Source: Bacteroidales bacterium M8 | Lineage (GTDB): Bacteria; Bacteroidota; Bacteroidia; Bacteroidales; Muribaculaceae | DNA length: 64,000 nt | NCBI GenBank assembly: GCA_001689495.1 | Contig: LUJS01000052.1 | Location: forward strand, 1-64,000 | Reading direction: 5' to 3' | Shown here: piece after piece, positions 9,106-18,245 of the stretch | How the letters are laid out: every line of letters starts with the position of its first letter | How positions within the stretch are numbered: position 1 is the first letter of the stretch | The notes under the pieces: model-generated | The model's input: only the letters and a program-made list of their open reading frames with translations | Told to the model about the DNA's origin: nothing | Databases searched by the model: none | Translations under genes and position numbers: made by a program

Positions 9106-9138
9106 AGGTTGCAAAAAACAAAAAAACAGATCACGATA

Positions 9139-11757
9139 ATGGCCAAAGCAGTAGTAGAGACACCTCTCATGAAGCAGTATCTTGCGATGAAACAGAAACA
9201 TCCGGACGCGATATTGCTGTTCCGCGTAGGCGATTTCTATGAAACCTTTTCAGAGGATGCCATAACCTCTTCCGAAATACTCGGCATTACGCTGACCCGT
9301 CGTGCCAACGGTTCGGCACAGTATGTCGAACTTGCAGGCTTTCCACATCACGCACTCGACACCTATCTGCCCAAACTTGTCAGGGCGGGCAAGCGCGTAG
9401 CCATCTGCGAGCAGCTCGAAGACCCCAAGACAACCAAGAAACTTGTCAAGCGCGGCATCACCGAACTTGTCACGCCCGGCGTGGCCATAAATGACAATGT
9501 GCTCAACCACAAGGAGAACAACTTCCTTGCGGCCGTGCATTTCGGCAAACAGGTATCGGGCGTATCGTTCCTTGATATTTCAACCGGCGAATTCCTCACG
9601 GCCGAGGGCAACGATGATTACATCTCAAAGCTGATGACCAACTTCGCCCCCAAGGAGGTTCTGGTTGAAAGAGGGAACAAGAAGCTTGTCGAGGAAAAGT
9701 TTGCCGAGCACTATTATACCTTCGAACTCGACGACTGGATTTTCACCGAGACCGCAGCCATGGACAGGTTGCTTAAACAGTTCGAGACATCCTCGCTCAA
9801 GGGTTTCGGCATCCACGCCATGCAGTCGGCGATCATCGCGTCGGGTGCCATATTGCATTACCTCGACATTACGCAGCACACCCACACATCACACATCACC
9901 TCGCTCAGCCGTGTCGAGGAGGAGTCATACGTCAGGCTTGACCGCTTCACGATAAGGAATCTCGAACTTGTCCACGCGATGAACGAGGACGGCAAGAGCC
10001 TCTTCGACATCATCGACAGGACAGTGAGCCCCATGGGTGCAAGACTTCTGCACCGCTGGCTGCTGTTTCCGCTTAAGGACCCCAAGGAGATCAACAAGCG
10101 CCTCGACATCGTCGAGTACTTTATCTGTCATCCCGAAGACCGCGACACTCTGCACGACTCTCTGGCGCAGATAGGTGATCTCGAGAGACTCATAGGCAAG
10201 GTGGCCGCCATGCGCATCAATCCGCGCGAACTCGTCCAGTTGCGAAACGCCCTGAGGATGATAGTTCCCATAAAGGAAATTTGCACGGATTCAGGCGCAC
10301 CCTCGCTGCAGGCCATCGGTGACCAGCTCAATCCGTGTACCGCCATGGCCGACAGGATCGAGACCGAGATTCGCGATGACGCACCCACGGTCCTCGGTCG
10401 CTCGCCGTTGGTCAAGACAGGTGTCAGTCAGGAACTTGACGAGCTCCGTGAAATAGCATCGCACGGCAAGGAATATCTGGAGAATCTGCGCCGGCAGGAG
10501 AGCGAACGCACCGGTATACCCTCGCTCAAGGTGGCATATAACAACGTCTTCGGATATTATCTCGAGGTCACGAACACACATCGCGACAAAGTGCCCGAGG
10601 AATGGATACGTAAGCAGACGCTTGTGAATGCCGAAAGGTACATAACCCCCGAACTCAAGGAGTATGAGGAGAAAATTCTCGGAGCTCAAGACCGTATCGC
10701 CATCCTCGAGCAGAAGATTTTCTCCGACCTTGTCGCCGAACTCTCAAACTATATTCCGGCAATCATCCTCGACGCACAGATGGTGGCACGCCTCGATGTG
10801 TTCGGGTCGTTTACGCGAGTGGCGCTCGAGAATCGTTACAACCGCCCCGTTGTCGACGACTCGCTTGAGATTTCGATAGTCGAGGGACGTCATCCCGTCA
10901 TCGAACGCCAGCTTCCTCCGGGCGAGCCATATATAACCAATACCGTCAATCTGTCCAATTCGTCGACACAGGTGATGATGATTACCGGCCCGAATATGTC
11001 GGGTAAATCGGCCCTGTTGCGTCAGACGGCCCTGAACGTGCTTCTGGCCCAGACCGGATCGTTCGTGGCGGCAGAGAGTGCCCATATCGGCATCGTTGAC
11101 AAGATATTCACGAGAGTAGGGGCCTCGGACAATATTTCGCTGGGCGAGTCGACATTCATGGTCGAGATGAACGAGGCCGCGTCGATTCTCAACAATATGT
11201 CCGAGCGGTCGCTAATCTTGTTCGACGAGCTCGGACGCGGAACATCGACCTACGATGGCATCTCGCTTGCGTGGGCCATAGTCGAATATATCCACGAATA
11301 TGGAGGAATACACCCCAAGACACTGTTTGCGACACATTACCACGAGCTCAACGAGATGGAGAACAGTTTCCCGAGGGTGGTGAACTATAACGTCTCAGTC
11401 AAGGAGATGAACGGCAAGGTCGTATTCCTGCGCAAGCTCGCCCGCGGCGGCAGCGAGCACAGCTTCGGCATCCACGTGGCGCGTCTGGCCGGCATGCCGC
11501 AATCTATCGTCAAGAGGGCCGACGAGGTGCTCCGCCATCTCGAGAAGGTCAACCGCCAGACCGATCAGGCCACGGCCGCGGCGCTCTCATCCGATTCGCA
11601 GATCGAGGAGGGCGTGCAGTTGTCGTTCTTCCAGCTTGATGACCCCGTGCTGACCCAGCTACGCGACGAGATTATTGGTCTTGACATAAACAACCTCACG
11701 CCCATGGCCGCGCTCAACAAACTTCACGACATCAAGTCTATCCTAACCGGAAAATAA
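9139..11757 (+). CDS. mutS: DNA mismatch repair protein MutS
   Basis: MutS recognises base mismatches and small loops and recruits MutL. The 872-residue protein has the full MutS1 architecture. The mismatch-reading motif F33-Y-E35 is near the N-terminus, followed by connector, lever and clamp domains, then the ATPase with Walker A G617-PNMSGKS624, the LFDELGRGTST Walker B/D-loop region and the ATHYHEL switch. The C-terminal helical dimerisation tail is present. The ATG at 9139 is chosen because an in-frame upstream TTG lies in the promoter -7 box. Confidence 0.97.
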   Translation: MAKAVVETPLMKQYLAMKQKHPDAILLFRVGDFYETFSEDAITSSEILGITLTRRANGSAQYVELAGFPHHALDTYLPKLVRAGKRVAICEQLEDPKTTKKLVKRGITELVTPGVAINDNVLNHKENNFLAAVHFGKQVSGVSFLDISTGEFLTAEGNDDYISKLMTNFAPKEVLVERGNKKLVEEKFAEHYYTFELDDWIFTETAAMDRLLKQFETSSLKGFGIHAMQSAIIASGAILHYLDITQHTHTSHITSLSRVEEESYVRLDRFTIRNLELVHAMNEDGKSLFDIIDRTVSPMGARLLHRWLLFPLKDPKEINKRLDIVEYFICHPEDRDTLHDSLAQIGDLERLIGKVAAMRINPRELVQLRNALRMIVPIKEICTDSGAPSLQAIGDQLNPCTAMADRIETEIRDDAPTVLGRSPLVKTGVSQELDELREIASHGKEYLENLRRQESERTGIPSLKVAYNNVFGYYLEVTNTHRDKVPEEWIRKQTLVNAERYITPELKEYEEKILGAQDRIAILEQKIFSDLVAELSNYIPAIILDAQMVARLDVFGSFTRVALENRYNRPVVDDSLEISIVEGRHPVIERQLPPGEPYITNTVNLSNSSTQVMMITGPNMSGKSALLRQTALNVLLAQTGSFVAAESAHIGIVDKIFTRVGASDNISLGESTFMVEMNEAASILNNMSERSLILFDELGRGTSTYDGISLAWAIVEYIHEYGGIHPKTLFATHYHELNEMENSFPRVVNYNVSVKEMNGKVVFLRKLARGGSEHSFGIHVARLAGMPQSIVKRADEVLRHLEKVNRQTDQATAAALSSDSQIEEGVQLSFFQLDDPVLTQLRDEIIGLDINNLTPMAALNKLHDIKSILTGK

Positions 11758-11928
11758 TCCCCAATGAATAACTATTTGACATCCTATATGCAAGGTCGTC
11801 ACCGCATGATATATTTAGCGGTCTCGACTGTTATGGTGCTCAATTTTGTTGCTCACCTCTGCTACACGTTAATTTCGTCATAACCGGCATAATTACTGTT
11901 TTTAAATCAATAATAGATTTAAACTGAA

Positions 11929-11972
11929 TTAAATAAGAAAACGCCCTGCCGTTGTCATTTCGGCAGGGCGTT
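11929..11972 (-). terminator. intrinsic terminator of the secreted-protein pair
   Basis: A perfect 12-bp stem (11940-11951 with 11961-11972, core CGCCCTGCCG) is followed on the minus strand by TTCTTATTT. It lies 20 bases after the stop of the gene ending at 11993. The remaining gap back to mutS (11758-11928) is AT-rich and shows no gene. Confidence 0.85.
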
Positions 11973-11992
11973 GTATGTCAGATTGCTTGCAA

Positions 11993-13342
11993 TTATTTGC
12001 TTGCGCGGTCTATTGCGGGATTACGCTTTGACTTGATCTTCTTGATGGCGGGCATCTTGGCCTTCGGACCATGCACGGGAACGGGGATGCTCCATTCCGA
12101 ATCGGGATGGCTGTTGAAGTTGATGCGCTGCACGGTCTTGCCGCCGTCCTTGTCCTTGGCATAGATGAGGATTGACATCCAAGCCTCGCCGACCTCGTTT
12201 GATTCGAAGGTGTACTCGCCGGTGGTATTGATGGCGTTAGTGATGTCTGTGGCATCGCCGCCCATGGCCACCTCCGAGAGGGTATATCCCATGTTCACGC
12301 GGTCATCAACGAAGTTCTCTTCGGCCATGCGTACGTATGCCTCCTCGACATTGCTGGGTGAGATCTCAAAGTTCACCTTGACGAAGTTCTCGCCCTTCTC
12401 TTTTGAGAATATGGTGATTTTGGGGCCGTCGGCGATTTCTGCAGACTCATAGGTGAAGATCTTCTTCAGGTGCTGGACATTGCCCTGAGCATCGTATGCG
12501 TCGACATACATCACATAATCGCCCGGATCGTATGCCGGCCATGTGGCGTTCTCGATGTCGGGAGCAAGGTCGCCGAATCCGGCGAGGAACTCGAGAGTCC
12601 AGTTCTGTCCGAACGTACCCATGAGGAAGGCGCGGCCATAGAACTCCTCGTAGGCTTCCATCTGGGCTGCCATGCCCCAGCAGGTGCGGACATAGAGAAT
12701 GTTGTCGCTACCGGTGAATGTCAGTGCCATGCCCTCGGCGTTGAGGCCCTTGAACTCTACGTTGAGGTCAAGATTGATTTCCTCGGTGGGAAGAGTCTCG
12801 ACCTCCTTGGTCACGAATGTCTGGAGAGGCTCCTGTGTCTGGGGGTCAACCTCCCATGCGCAGAGATAATATTTGGTCCCCGGGGTAATGTTGAAGCGCT
12901 GGTGATCCATCTCGCCCCACTGTGCGAAGTCATTCTGGGTAATGGTCTGCGTGCCCATGCCGATGAAGGCATTGACAGCGAGAGCCCTCTGGCAGCATTC
13001 CAGCTTCTCTGCATCGGTGAGATTGTCCAGCATGTCGCCGAACATATCCATGGCCACATAGTTCACGTCATAATACGAGAGCAGATTATGGGCGTATGCG
13101 GTTGTCGTGGTTACTGTATTGACGGTATAGGTCACTGTGTTCTTGCCGACGTTGTCGACTTCGAGCCAGATGTTCTCGTCGATGATGTCGTTGGAAAGAT
13201 TGAAAGTGATGTAATCGACGGCGTCCACGCCATACTTGCCGATCACGCGGTCACCTTTCACCAGATACATAGTCTCGTTCTGGGCCGAGGCACCTGTTGC
13301 GGCTAAGATCAATGCCGCTGCTATGATAGATTTCTTGGTCAT
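11993..13342 (-). CDS. secreted protein of unknown function
   Basis: The 449-residue protein has a clear type I signal peptide (cleavage predicted after GASA, residue 20) followed by a beta-rich N-terminal segment (MYLVKGDRVIGKYGVDAVDY) of a kind seen in exported Bacteroidales proteins. Later parts contain repeated fibronectin- or Ig-like stretches such as KYYLCAWEVDPQT and DYVMYVDAYDAQGN, suggesting two or three beta-sandwich domains. No catalytic motif is visible. It lies 12 bases after the sorting-domain protein at 13355-13843 and shares its promoter and a downstream terminator, so the two are probably co-expressed on the cell surface. Confidence 0.8.
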   Translation of the reverse strand: MTKKSIIAAALILAATGASAQNETMYLVKGDRVIGKYGVDAVDYITFNLSNDIIDENIWLEVDNVGKNTVTYTVNTVTTTTAYAHNLLSYYDVNYVAMDMFGDMLDNLTDAEKLECCQRALAVNAFIGMGTQTITQNDFAQWGEMDHQRFNITPGTKYYLCAWEVDPQTQEPLQTFVTKEVETLPTEEINLDLNVEFKGLNAEGMALTFTGSDNILYVRTCWGMAAQMEAYEEFYGRAFLMGTFGQNWTLEFLAGFGDLAPDIENATWPAYDPGDYVMYVDAYDAQGNVQHLKKIFTYESAEIADGPKITIFSKEKGENFVKVNFEISPSNVEEAYVRMAEENFVDDRVNMGYTLSEVAMGGDATDITNAINTTGEYTFESNEVGEAWMSILIYAKDKDGGKTVQRINFNSHPDSEWSIPVPVHGPKAKMPAIKKIKSKRNPAIDRASK

Positions 13343-13354
13343 TTGATTAAGAGG

Positions 13355-13843
13355 TTATTTCTTGATGATTTTCACGGAGTGCTCTCCGGCATTAACGATA
13401 TATGCACCCGAGGGGAGTGCGGCAAGGCTCAGGGTGGTCAGGCCGTCTGTCACGACTGCCTTGAGGGCGATTGCGCCTTTCAGGTCATAGACCGCCACGG
13501 CCTGTCCGGCCTTGAGGCCGCTGATGTTGAGAAGGTCCGATGTCACGGTAGGCCATACTGCAACCTCGTCGGGGGTAGTGATCTGCTGTATCGCAGAATA
13601 CTCCGCACCGACCAGAATGCGGTCAAGCTCGTTGTAGGCCACTGTCTGGCTCCCGCCCGACGTGGTCTTGAGAGTGAGTGAATTCACTCCGATCTCGATA
13701 CGGTCTACATTGGCCAGCGTTTCCTGCCTCTGTGTCCCGTCAGTCGAAATCACCACGACTGCCTTCTCGGCGGCATCGGCACACAGGGTACCCGCCATCA
13801 TAATGGCTGCTCCGCAGAGAATCTTGGTCAAAAAGTGTTTCAT
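13355..13843 (-). CDS. small secreted protein with type IX-like C-terminal sorting domain
   Basis: The 162-residue precursor has a signal peptide (about 24 residues). Residues 27-80 resemble the start of its downstream neighbour (TLANVDRIEIG.. SLTLKTTSGG). The last 75 residues follow the Por/type IX C-terminal sorting domain pattern: a VxxDLLNISGL-like strand, VAVYDLKG, LxxLPSGAYIV and a C-terminal VKIIKK. In that family the domain directs export through the type IX system and surface attachment. Almost nothing else is present, so this is essentially a sorting domain with a short N-terminal module. The gene leads a two-gene operon. Confidence 0.8.
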   Translation of the reverse strand: MKHFLTKILCGAAIMMAGTLCADAAEKAVVVISTDGTQRQETLANVDRIEIGVNSLTLKTTSGGSQTVAYNELDRILVGAEYSAIQQITTPDEVAVWPTVTSDLLNISGLKAGQAVAVYDLKGAIALKAVVTDGLTTLSLAALPSGAYIVNAGEHSVKIIKK

Positions 13844-13881
13844 TTGGTGGTTAAGGAAAATTTAAGTGTTTAAAGTCAAGA

Positions 13882-13913
13882 CAAAGTTAGCCCATTTATC
13901 CTTTGTGGACAAA
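13882..13913 (-). promoter_or_regulatory. promoter of the secreted-protein pair
   Basis: The minus strand has TTTG (13910-13913), exactly 20 bases, then TAACTTTG (13882-13889). This is a full consensus match 39 bases upstream of the start at 13843. Confidence 0.85.
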
Positions 13914-13943
13914 CTTTATGTCTTATTTAGATAATTTTTACAA

Positions 13944-13973
13944 TTGCAGATAGCGGAAAATTTGTTAATTTTG
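13944..13973 (+). promoter_or_regulatory. promoter of pgpA
   Basis: TTG (13944-13946), a 19-base spacer and TAATTTTG (13966-13973) form the promoter 28 bases before the pgpA ATG. It shows that the in-frame TTG at 13944 is not the translation start. Confidence 0.8.
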
Positions 13974-14000
13974 TCAGTTAATTGCAGTTTTCGAGAAAAC

Positions 14001-14522
14001 ATGAGCGACAACAACTATAAAAAGCTCGGCATAGCGCCGAAATTCCATGAAATACTCTCGACCGGCCTCTATACCGGTCTTTTGCCCGGAGCGCCGGGAA
14101 CATACGCTGCATTCGTGGCCCTACTGATATGGTATGCCCTTTATGTCTGGCTCAGCCCGCTTGCCCTGACCATTGCGACGGCCATACTCATTGTGGCCGT
14201 CACGGTCGTAGGGGCTTGGACATCCGAGGTAATGGAGAAATACTGGGGACCGGACCCGCGTGCGGTCGTCATTGACGAATATGTCGGAACATGGATCCCT
14301 TGCCTCATAGCTCCCTGCGCGGCACCCAACGAACATTATACATGGATCATGGCCTTTCTCGGATTCGCGCTGTTCAGGGTCATAGACATATTCAAGCCTC
14401 TCGGATGCCGTAAGATCGAAGAGGTGTGCCCCGGAGGGTGGGGCGTTATGCTTGACGATGTCCTTGCCGGCATATATGCCCTTGTCATCGTCTGGGTCGT
14501 CAAGTTATATTTTGGCTTCTAA
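14001..14522 (+). CDS. pgpA: phosphatidylglycerophosphatase A
   Basis: PgpA is an inner-membrane enzyme that dephosphorylates phosphatidylglycerophosphate to phosphatidylglycerol. The 173 residues match PgpA. The family motifs are present: GLLPGAPGTYA (26-36), DPRAVVIDEYVG (85-96), FRVIDIFKP (125-133) and GWGVMLDDVLAG (146-157), whose acidic residues bind the divalent metal. Three or four hydrophobic segments lie between them. The last 18 bases overlap the convergent miaA gene. Confidence 0.93.
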   Translation: MSDNNYKKLGIAPKFHEILSTGLYTGLLPGAPGTYAAFVALLIWYALYVWLSPLALTIATAILIVAVTVVGAWTSEVMEKYWGPDPRAVVIDEYVGTWIPCLIAPCAAPNEHYTWIMAFLGFALFRVIDIFKPLGCRKIEEVCPGGWGVMLDDVLAGIYALVIVWVVKLYFGF

Positions 14523-15410
14523 TAGATCGAGGGCTTGAGGCAATAGCGGCTTGGACGGGTCGAGATAGACGACATCCGGGTCTTTAGACAGCCAAAGCAT
14601 TTGCTTTTTGGCATATACCCTTGTGTTTTTCGCTATTCGCGCTATCGCGGTCTCGCGATCCATCTGTCCGTCAAACATCGCGAACATCTCCTTGTAACCC
14701 ACAGTGTTTAGCGAGTTGAGATGACGCAGGTGATAGACGCCACGAGCCTCCTCCTCGAGGCCGGCCTCAATCATTTTGTCGACTCGACGGTTGATTCTGG
14801 CGAAGAGCTCCTCGCGAGTGAACCCGATGGCAAGTTTGATTACATTGAATGGCCTCTCCTTGACCTTGCCAGTCCTGAGTTTCGAGGCGGGGACTCCGGC
14901 CTGTCGCGTTATCTCGATGGCGTGTATCAGTCGGCGGTGATTATTCGGATCGCAATCGCGCAATGTATCAGGATCTATCTCGGCAAGAATCTTGTGCAAT
15001 GCCGCAAGTCCACCTGACTTATATATCCCGAGAGTCTCCTCCCTTATTTCATCGGATATTGTTGGCAGTGGGTCGATACCTTTGGTCACGGCGTCAATAT
15101 ACATCATCGACCCTCCGCACATCACGGCGACGTCGTTGTCGCGCCAGATGCGGTTTAATACCTCGAGAGCCTGCTCCTCGTAAAGGGCCGCGCTGTAATA
15201 CTCGTCGAGATCGAGAATCCCTACAAAATGGTGCCGAACCAGCGCGAGCTGTTCGGGCGTCGGCGCGGCGGTCCCTATCGGAAGGCCGCGAAAAATCTGC
15301 CGGGAGTCGGCACTGACAATCTCAGTTCCGATTCTCCCGGCAATTTCTATGGCAAGGTCTGTCTTTCCGCTCCCGGTGGGACCGGTGACTATGACAAGAG
15401 TTTTATTCAA
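14505..15410 (-). CDS. miaA: tRNA dimethylallyltransferase
   Basis: MiaA transfers the dimethylallyl group of DMAPP to N6 of A37 in tRNAs that read UNN codons. The 301-residue protein has the P-loop GPTGSGKT (residues 10-17), the substrate loop DSRQIFRGLPIGTAAPT and the C-terminal VGYKEM motif. Its stop overlaps pgpA by 18 bases on the other strand. pepT ends 8 bases upstream in the same direction, so miaA is probably read from the pepT promoter. Confidence 0.96.
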   Translation of the reverse strand: MNKTLVIVTGPTGSGKTDLAIEIAGRIGTEIVSADSRQIFRGLPIGTAAPTPEQLALVRHHFVGILDLDEYYSAALYEEQALEVLNRIWRDNDVAVMCGGSMMYIDAVTKGIDPLPTISDEIREETLGIYKSGGLAALHKILAEIDPDTLRDCDPNNHRRLIHAIEITRQAGVPASKLRTGKVKERPFNVIKLAIGFTREELFARINRRVDKMIEAGLEEEARGVYHLRHLNSLNTVGYKEMFAMFDGQMDRETAIARIAKNTRVYAKKQMLWLSKDPDVVYLDPSKPLLPQALDLLEAKI

Positions 15411-15418
15411 AAGTACCG

Positions 15419-16642
15419 TCAGTTTTGTTCAGCGACGAGTTTTGCAATCTGCACGATGACGTCTGTGGCCTTTTCCATCGAGGGGATGGGCACGAATTCG
15501 AAACGTCCGTGGAAGTTGAGGCCGCCGGCAAAGATGTTGGGACAGGGGAGACCCTTGAACGAGAGCTGGGCACCGTCAGTACCGCCGCGGATGGGGCGCA
15601 CCTCGGGCTTGACGCCGGCCTCCTCCATGGCCTTGACGGCTGTGTCGATGATGTGCATGACAGGCTCGATCTTTTCGCGCATGTTATAGTACTGGTCCTT
15701 GATCTCGATTGACGCGCAGCCGGGGAACTCGTTGTTGATTTTTCGCGTGAGATGCTCAAGCTCCTTCTTGCGGCGTTCGAAACGGTCGCGGTCGTGGTCG
15801 CGAATGATGTAGGTCAATACGGTCTGCTCCACGGTGCCCTCGATTGAGACAAGGTGATAGAAACCCTCGTATCCCTCGGTGTGTTCGGGCGTCTCCCAGC
15901 GGGGGAGCATGATGACGAACTGGTTTGCTACTCGTATCGAGTTGAGCATCTTATGCTTGGCATATCCGGGGTGTACGTTGCGGCCCTTGAACGTGACTTT
16001 GGCCACGGCGGCGTTGAAGTTCTCGTATTCCATCTCGCCGATCTCGCCGCCGTCCATGGTATATGCCCAGTCGGCGCCGAAACGCTCCACGTCAAACTTG
16101 TGCGCGCCCTGACCGATCTCTTCGTCGGGGTTGAAGGCGATGCGAATGTCGCCGTGCTTGATTTCGGGGTGATGCTTCAGATAATCCACGGCCGTGATTA
16201 TCTCGGCTATGCCGGCCTTGTCGTCGGCTCCGAGCAGGGTCGTGCCGTCGGTCACGATAAGATCCTGACCCTTGTAGTTGAGAAGTTCGGGAAAGTCCTT
16301 TGGCGACAGTATGATGTTCTGAGCCTCGTTGAGGGTTATGTCGTTGCCGTCATAGTTCTCGACGATGCGGGGGCTGACATGGCGGCCGCTCATGTCGGGA
16401 GATGTGTCGAGGTGGGCGATGAAGCCTACCGTGGGCACCTTGCGGTCAATGTTGGCCGGAAGAGTCGCCATCAGATAGCCGTTGTCGTCGAGCGAAATAT
16501 TGCTGAGTCCCATCTCGCGGAGCTCTTTTTCGAGCTCGCGGGCAAATATCATCTGCCCCGGAGTGGAAGGCGTGAGGTTCGTGAGCTCGTCGCTCTGGGT
16601 ATCGAACTTCACATATTGCAGAAAACGATCTACTACGTTCAT
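15419..16642 (-). CDS. pepT: peptidase T (tripeptide aminopeptidase)
   Basis: PepT is a cytoplasmic dizinc aminopeptidase of the M20 family that releases N-terminal residues from tripeptides. The 407-residue protein has the metal-ligand motifs HLDTSPD, GADDKAG and NPDEEIGQGA, a lid domain with GRNVHPGYAK, and the C-terminal RGGTDGA. The start at 16642 (MNVVDRF) is chosen because an in-frame start at 16672 would lie upstream of the promoter -7 box. miaA follows 8 bases downstream. Confidence 0.95.
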   Translation of the reverse strand: MNVVDRFLQYVKFDTQSDELTNLTPSTPGQMIFARELEKELREMGLSNISLDDNGYLMATLPANIDRKVPTVGFIAHLDTSPDMSGRHVSPRIVENYDGNDITLNEAQNIILSPKDFPELLNYKGQDLIVTDGTTLLGADDKAGIAEIITAVDYLKHHPEIKHGDIRIAFNPDEEIGQGAHKFDVERFGADWAYTMDGGEIGEMEYENFNAAVAKVTFKGRNVHPGYAKHKMLNSIRVANQFVIMLPRWETPEHTEGYEGFYHLVSIEGTVEQTVLTYIIRDHDRDRFERRKKELEHLTRKINNEFPGCASIEIKDQYYNMREKIEPVMHIIDTAVKAMEEAGVKPEVRPIRGGTDGAQLSFKGLPCPNIFAGGLNFHGRFEFVPIPSMEKATDVIVQIAKLVAEQN

Positions 16643-16661
16643 AAGTATTGGATTTATTTGG

Positions 16662-16693
16662 CAAAAATACAAATAATACCCGACAAGAGCAAA
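16662..16693 (-). promoter_or_regulatory. promoter of pepT-miaA
   Basis: TTTG (16690-16693), 20 bases and TATTTTTG (16662-16669) on the minus strand match the consensus exactly. It lies 20 bases before the pepT start, in the short gap after coaE. Confidence 0.85.
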
Positions 16694-16699
16694 TCAATG

Positions 16700-17296
16700 T
16701 CAGATGCCGAGCAGTTTTTCTATCTGTGGCAACAGCGGGGTCGCGTCATCATTGACTATGGTATGTATGTGCGGATGTACTTGCTCGGGCTTGAACGAGT
16801 CTTGCGCCTCGATTCGGGCCGTGACCTGATCGGCTGTCAGGGAGTTGCGCTGTATCACTCGACGGATTCTCACCTCGGTGGGCGCAGAGACTTCCCAGAC
16901 TTCATCGACCATCCTGTCAAGTCCGCTCTGATACAGTATTGCGGTCTCGACAAAGAGCTTCGAAGCACTACGATTCCCTTTCCAGACAAGGATGTCGTTC
17001 CTTACGGCATCGTGTACGATAGAGTTGAGGATGGCGAGCTTTTCAGCATCGGCAAACACAATCTCGGACAATCTGCAGCGGTCGATCTCTGTCCCGACGA
17101 TACAGTCTTCCGAAATTCTACAGGCAATATCGTTCTTTATTCCATCATCGCAATCCATAAGCCGTTTTGCCTCCGAGTCGCAATCATAGACATCGTAGCC
17201 AAGCGTGCGCAACACGGCGCAGACAACGCTCTTGCCGCTGCCGATGCCGCCGCTGACGGCTATCAGCTCAGTCGTTTTCGATGATGTATTCGACAT
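16700..17296 (-). CDS. coaE: dephospho-CoA kinase
   Basis: CoaE phosphorylates the 3' hydroxyl of dephospho-CoA, the last step of coenzyme A synthesis. The 198-residue protein has the P-loop GGIGSGKS near residue 15, the DCDSEAKRLM motif and the lid region VWEVSAPTEVRIRRVIQR. Its first 29 bases overlap the end of the YbbR-like gene. It closes the nusB-yajC-ybbR-coaE operon. Confidence 0.94.
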   Translation of the reverse strand: MSNTSSKTTELIAVSGGIGSGKSVVCAVLRTLGYDVYDCDSEAKRLMDCDDGIKNDIACRISEDCIVGTEIDRCRLSEIVFADAEKLAILNSIVHDAVRNDILVWKGNRSASKLFVETAILYQSGLDRMVDEVWEVSAPTEVRIRRVIQRNSLTADQVTARIEAQDSFKPEQVHPHIHTIVNDDATPLLPQIEKLLGI

Positions 17297-18236
17297 TGTC
17301 CATCGACTTTGATACGTTGTGATATATGGCCGGAATTACCGACAGGCTCACCGGAATCTTGTTGCCGGGCAGGCGTGTGTCGTTATAGTCGACAAACGCC
17401 TTGATGGGATACTCGTCGCTGTACGAGCTCATGGGCACGAGATATGACACTTCGACAACAGAGGGGAACGTAACAAGCGAAACACCATCGGGGACGTTGA
17501 TGGTCTCGATTCTCACTGATCTCTTTCTTGAGATAAGCGGCTCGACGGGCACCGTGACCGTGACCTTGTCGGGTATGATCCGGACACCGGCGATAGGCTT
17601 CACCTTGACCTCATATCTTGCCGTATCCTTGAGCCCCGACTTGACGATAGGCTCTGTCGAAACGGCCCTGAGCGAGTGGGGGATGTCGGTGGCCGAGTAG
17701 AGCATTACCGAATCCACGTTCGCGACAGCCGGGCCTGACTGGATGTATTGCAGGTTTGGCCTGATGTCGGCCTGTACCACAAGCTTGACCTTGACGCCGG
17801 GCTGGGTGGTGTAATTGAGCCTGATTGAGTCGGGACGGAACGACACGACCTGTACTGCCGTGCCGAAATAATCGCGCAGCTTGGCCTCGAGCTTGGTCTG
17901 CGGAATCAGCAACACGTTGTCCTCGGCCTGATCGCTCCACTTGAACTTGACGGGCGACTGGCTGCCCCACGAGAATCTGAGCAACTGCGAGTCCTTGCCC
18001 TTGACGCTCACCGACACTTCGGCGGGAATCTGGCCGATCACGGTGACGCTGTCCGGAATCTCCTGAAGCTCGAAAGGCACATCGAAGTCGCGCTGGCGTT
18101 CGGTGTCGAGCGCCATGAAAACCCAGAAAACGAAGGCCACCGCTACAAAAAGCAGATAGAGCAGCACATCCTTTCCGCGATTGGATCGGAGTGCTGCCCC
18201 TATGCGGGCGGCAAGTGTCTTGACTTGCAGCTTCAT
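17268..18236 (-). CDS. YbbR-like domain protein (CdaR-type)
   Basis: The 322-residue protein has a single N-terminal membrane segment (about residues 24-44) followed by a long extracytoplasmic region with tandem YbbR-type beta repeats (for example VTVIGQIPAEVSVSVKGK and the VKVKPIAGVRIIPDKVTV stretch). In Firmicutes the family regulates the diadenylate cyclase CdaA. In Bacteroidales it usually sits between yajC and coaE, as here, and its role is unknown. It is 9 bases after yajC and overlaps coaE. Confidence 0.85.
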   Translation of the reverse strand: MKLQVKTLAARIGAALRSNRGKDVLLYLLFVAVAFVFWVFMALDTERQRDFDVPFELQEIPDSVTVIGQIPAEVSVSVKGKDSQLLRFSWGSQSPVKFKWSDQAEDNVLLIPQTKLEAKLRDYFGTAVQVVSFRPDSIRLNYTTQPGVKVKLVVQADIRPNLQYIQSGPAVANVDSVMLYSATDIPHSLRAVSTEPIVKSGLKDTARYEVKVKPIAGVRIIPDKVTVTVPVEPLISRKRSVRIETINVPDGVSLVTFPSVVEVSYLVPMSSYSDEYPIKAFVDYNDTRLPGNKIPVSLSVIPAIYHNVSKSMDNVEYIIEND

Positions 18237-18245
18237 CGGACTGTA

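Noticed and set aside
9103..9138. earlier start for mutS at 9103
   Set aside because: The TTG lies in the TAATTTTG promoter box, so it would be upstream of, or at, the transcript start.
15854..17284. 476-residue plus-strand open frame across pepT and coaE
   Set aside because: It runs antisense to two genes with clear active-site motifs and across the pepT promoter. No start or domain supports it.
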